Below the pieces are notes generated by a model. That model did no database searches. It was not told the origin of the DNA and worked only from the letters and a program-made list of their open reading frames with translations. Positions 33,066 through 34,599 of a stretch of DNA of 34,599 bases are shown in pieces. Origin of the DNA: an uncultured Eubacteriales bacterium (GTDB taxonomy: Bacteria > Bacillota > Clostridia > Oscillospirales > Acutalibacteraceae); NCBI GenBank assembly GCA_900315255.1, contig OMYH01000038.1:3633-38231 (forward strand), in the 5' to 3' direction. Within the stretch, counting starts at the first letter, position 1; each line of letters begins with the position of its first letter. The position numbers were made by a program, and so were the translations under genes.

Positions 33066-33926
33066 TTACTTGAACAGTACCCTTACATCATCAGGGATCG
33101 TCTGCGTTTGAAGATAGTTTTTGTAGACCTTTTCAAACCTCACTGTTGACAGCAGCAGAATTAACCCTGCGGCGGTGACCGTTACACCGGAGAATGACCC
33201 GAGAAACCACACCGACAAGGCAAAATAAACCAAGCCTCCGACAATGAGCATAACGCTTGCGACCTTGCTTCGGAGAAATTGTACAAAGAAAGTCAGCGCA
33301 AGCACGATTCCGATGAATATGATCTGTACATAGAACCCGGGATAAAATAAGACAGATATGATCAAAGACAATATCATCCATGCATAGCACAGGAGCAGTC
33401 CGCAGAAGTAAGGTGTTCTGATTCTTGACATATCCGGCAGCTTCATGAATTCTTCGGGCGACAGTCCTGCAGGGAGGATCTTGCCGCCCTGTACAGTGCC
33501 TATATGATGAGCCGAGGTGATGCTTTTACGGCGCTTTTTCTCCTCTTGTTTGATCTTCCATTTAGGTATCTCGGTGTTATCGTTCTTCCACTCGTTCAAC
33601 TCCATGGGATCAACGTTATCTAAGTATGTGAAATCTGCCTTGGCATTGGCTGCATTTTTGGCTCTTTCTACGTCCTCTTTCCTCAGAGAATAGTTTTTTT
33701 GCGTGTATTCCTTACTCGGTTTGTCATAATTCATTTGATTGTCGCCAGATCTGTTATCCTTGGAGATGACGGTTTTCCCTTTTTCAGACAGCAGAACATC
33801 ACCCGACAATACTCCCTTGTTATTGACAGAAAGGGTGATCTTCTCCTCTTCTTTGCATCTGACATTACAATTCGGGCAGAAAGGGCTTCCTTCCATAAAT
33901 ATAGCTCCGCAGTTGTGGCAGATCAT
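33066..33926 (-). CDS. Zinc-ribbon membrane protein of unknown function
   Basis: The protein has 286 residues. An N-terminal zinc ribbon has Cys3, Cys6, Cys17 and Cys20 (CHNCG, CPNCN). It is followed by a long charged, probably cytoplasmic, stretch (about 25-175), rich in Lys, Asn and Glu. About four membrane helices fill the C-terminal third (about 176-265; FCGLLLCYAWMILSLIISVL, VQIIFIGIVLALTFFVQF, SVMLIVGGLVYFALSVWFL, VTVTAAGLILLLSTV). It overlaps the upstream phosphoesterase gene by 4 bases, so the two are coupled. I do not recognise a family beyond the zinc ribbon and see no catalytic motif. Confidence 0.8.
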   Translation of the reverse strand: MICHNCGAIFMEGSPFCPNCNVRCKEEEKITLSVNNKGVLSGDVLLSEKGKTVISKDNRSGDNQMNYDKPSKEYTQKNYSLRKEDVERAKNAANAKADFTYLDNVDPMELNEWKNDNTEIPKWKIKQEEKKRRKSITSAHHIGTVQGGKILPAGLSPEEFMKLPDMSRIRTPYFCGLLLCYAWMILSLIISVLFYPGFYVQIIFIGIVLALTFFVQFLRSKVASVMLIVGGLVYFALSVWFLGSFSGVTVTAAGLILLLSTVRFEKVYKNYLQTQTIPDDVRVLFK

Positions 33927-34486
33927 AGATTTTCACTTCCCTTCAGGAATAATGCTTCGGTTCTGTATATACTGCCCGAAAGCTCTTTGAAATATAATGT
34001 TTGTCCGGAATATATCAGATATGTATGTGGGGTGTTATCCTTCGGGATAGAAACAGATCCGCAGTTCACATAAATACAATTGTCGTACACTTTGAATTGC
34101 GGCACATGGGTGTGGCCGTTGAGCAGAACTGTGCCCCGTGCTTTCGGCGGATTGTTTTCGTTGTATATGTGACCATGTGAGGCAAAGAAGGTTATCCCAT
34201 CGGCAAATATGTACGCATAATCTGCCAGTATATCAAAATCAAGCACCATCTGATCGACCTGCGCGTCGCAGTTGCCACGAACGCAGAGAATGGAGTCGGC
34301 TATCGGGTTGAGCATAGAGATAACGCTTTTCGGCGCATAATCACGTGGAAGATCGTTCCTCGGACCGTGGTAAAGGATATCTCCGAGCAGGAGCAGCTTG
34401 TCAGGCTTTTCGTTTTCGTATGCCTCAAGAAGTCTTTTGCAGTAATATGCCGAGCCGTGTATATCCGAGGCTATCATCATTTTCAT
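33923..34486 (-). CDS. YfcE/MJ0936 family metallophosphoesterase
   Basis: This 187-residue calcineurin-like phosphodiesterase of the small YfcE type hydrolyses phosphodiesters in vitro with Mn-type metals; its physiological substrate is unknown. The metal-binding motifs are all present: SDIHG (Asp8, His10), LLLGDILYHGP, VRGNCD, FFASHGH and LNGHTHVP. AAAGGATG precedes ATG 34486. Length is typical. It is first in an overlapping pair with the zinc-ribbon membrane protein. Element copy F begins 22 bases upstream, so its promoter must be very close to, or within, that element. Confidence 0.93.
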   Translation of the reverse strand: MKMMIASDIHGSAYYCKRLLEAYENEKPDKLLLLGDILYHGPRNDLPRDYAPKSVISMLNPIADSILCVRGNCDAQVDQMVLDFDILADYAYIFADGITFFASHGHIYNENNPPKARGTVLLNGHTHVPQFKVYDNCIYVNCGSVSIPKDNTPHTYLIYSGQTLYFKELSGSIYRTEALFLKGSENL

Positions 34487-34508
34487 TGTCTATCACATCC
34501 TTTGTTAA

Positions 34509-34599
34509 GGAACCACTGATTAAATCACGTCCTTCGGACTGAGCACCAAATTTGCTTGCATCTTTAGTCTCGCCTGCCGGCTCGATCGGTGCTTCTGCT
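34509..34599 (+). mobile_element. MITE-like element, copy F (right end outside window)
   Basis: It starts GGAACCACTGATTAAAT directly after TTAA (34505-34508) and is almost identical to copy D through CACGTCCTTCGGACTGAG, TTTGCTTGCATCTTTAGTCT and CCTGCCGGCTCGATCGGTG up to the window edge. It should continue for about 43 bases to a GTCTCC end and a second TTAA. Confidence 0.85.

Overview
This window (about 34.6 kb, moderate G+C) looks like the chromosome of a spore-forming, anaerobic, polysaccharide-degrading Firmicute of the Ruminococcus / Oscillospiraceae type. The evidence is: duplicated Ca-binding dockerin motifs in secreted proteins; a CBM25-like (starch-binding) module; an alpha/beta small acid-soluble spore protein; pyruvate formate-lyase with its activase; class C-like sortases; and the Firmicutes gene order SRP RNA-dnaX-ybaB-recR. 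An amylosome-bearing species similar to R. bromii would fit, but that assignment is inference.

Layout. 1-8038: three tandem paralogous genes for secreted, HExxH-containing, peptidase-like proteins. The two intact ones carry a signal peptide, an N-terminal dockerin, an acidic Thr/Ser/Asp/Glu linker, a carbohydrate-binding-like domain, a putative M60-like gluzincin domain and a C-terminal CBM25-like module. The first copy lacks its 5' part, cut by a small inverted-repeat element. 8189-10007 (-): two overlapping sortase genes. 10256-13777: a giant leucine-rich-repeat protein with a C-terminal dockerin. 13949-14152 (-): spore protein, beside a long hairpin. 14707-16248: CmpB-like membrane protein. 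16322-17973 (-): two paralogous lipoproteins. 18367-21157: SRP RNA, dnaX, ybaB, recR. 21203-21360: an intricately folded intergenic segment upstream of a zinc-ribbon/PASTA/glycan-binding-like membrane protein (21381-22931). 23056-24371 (-): GNAT and DegV. 24661-26988: two-component system. 27039-29686 (-): ktrB-ktrA-upp. 29955-32970: pflB-pflA. 33066-34486 (-): zinc-ribbon membrane protein and YfcE-like phosphoesterase.

How the parts may work together. The dockerin proteins would dock onto cohesin scaffoldins encoded elsewhere, and sortases could anchor such scaffoldins to the wall. The peptidase/CBM25 proteins suggest proteolysis targeted to starch particles. PFL/PflA supply formate and acetyl-CoA from the sugars released.

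The most striking non-coding signal is a dispersed family of short, non-coding, MITE-like elements (six copies, A-F). They have conserved asymmetric terminal inverted repeats (GGAACCACTGATTAAAT at one end, GGAGACACTGATTAAAT at the other) and apparent 4-bp YTRA target duplications. One copy disrupts a gene, one sits in a 5' UTR and one abuts a stop codon. A paralogous promoter inside the window provides the uninterrupted 'empty site' for copy B. All calls come from reading the sequence; no database search or folding program was run.
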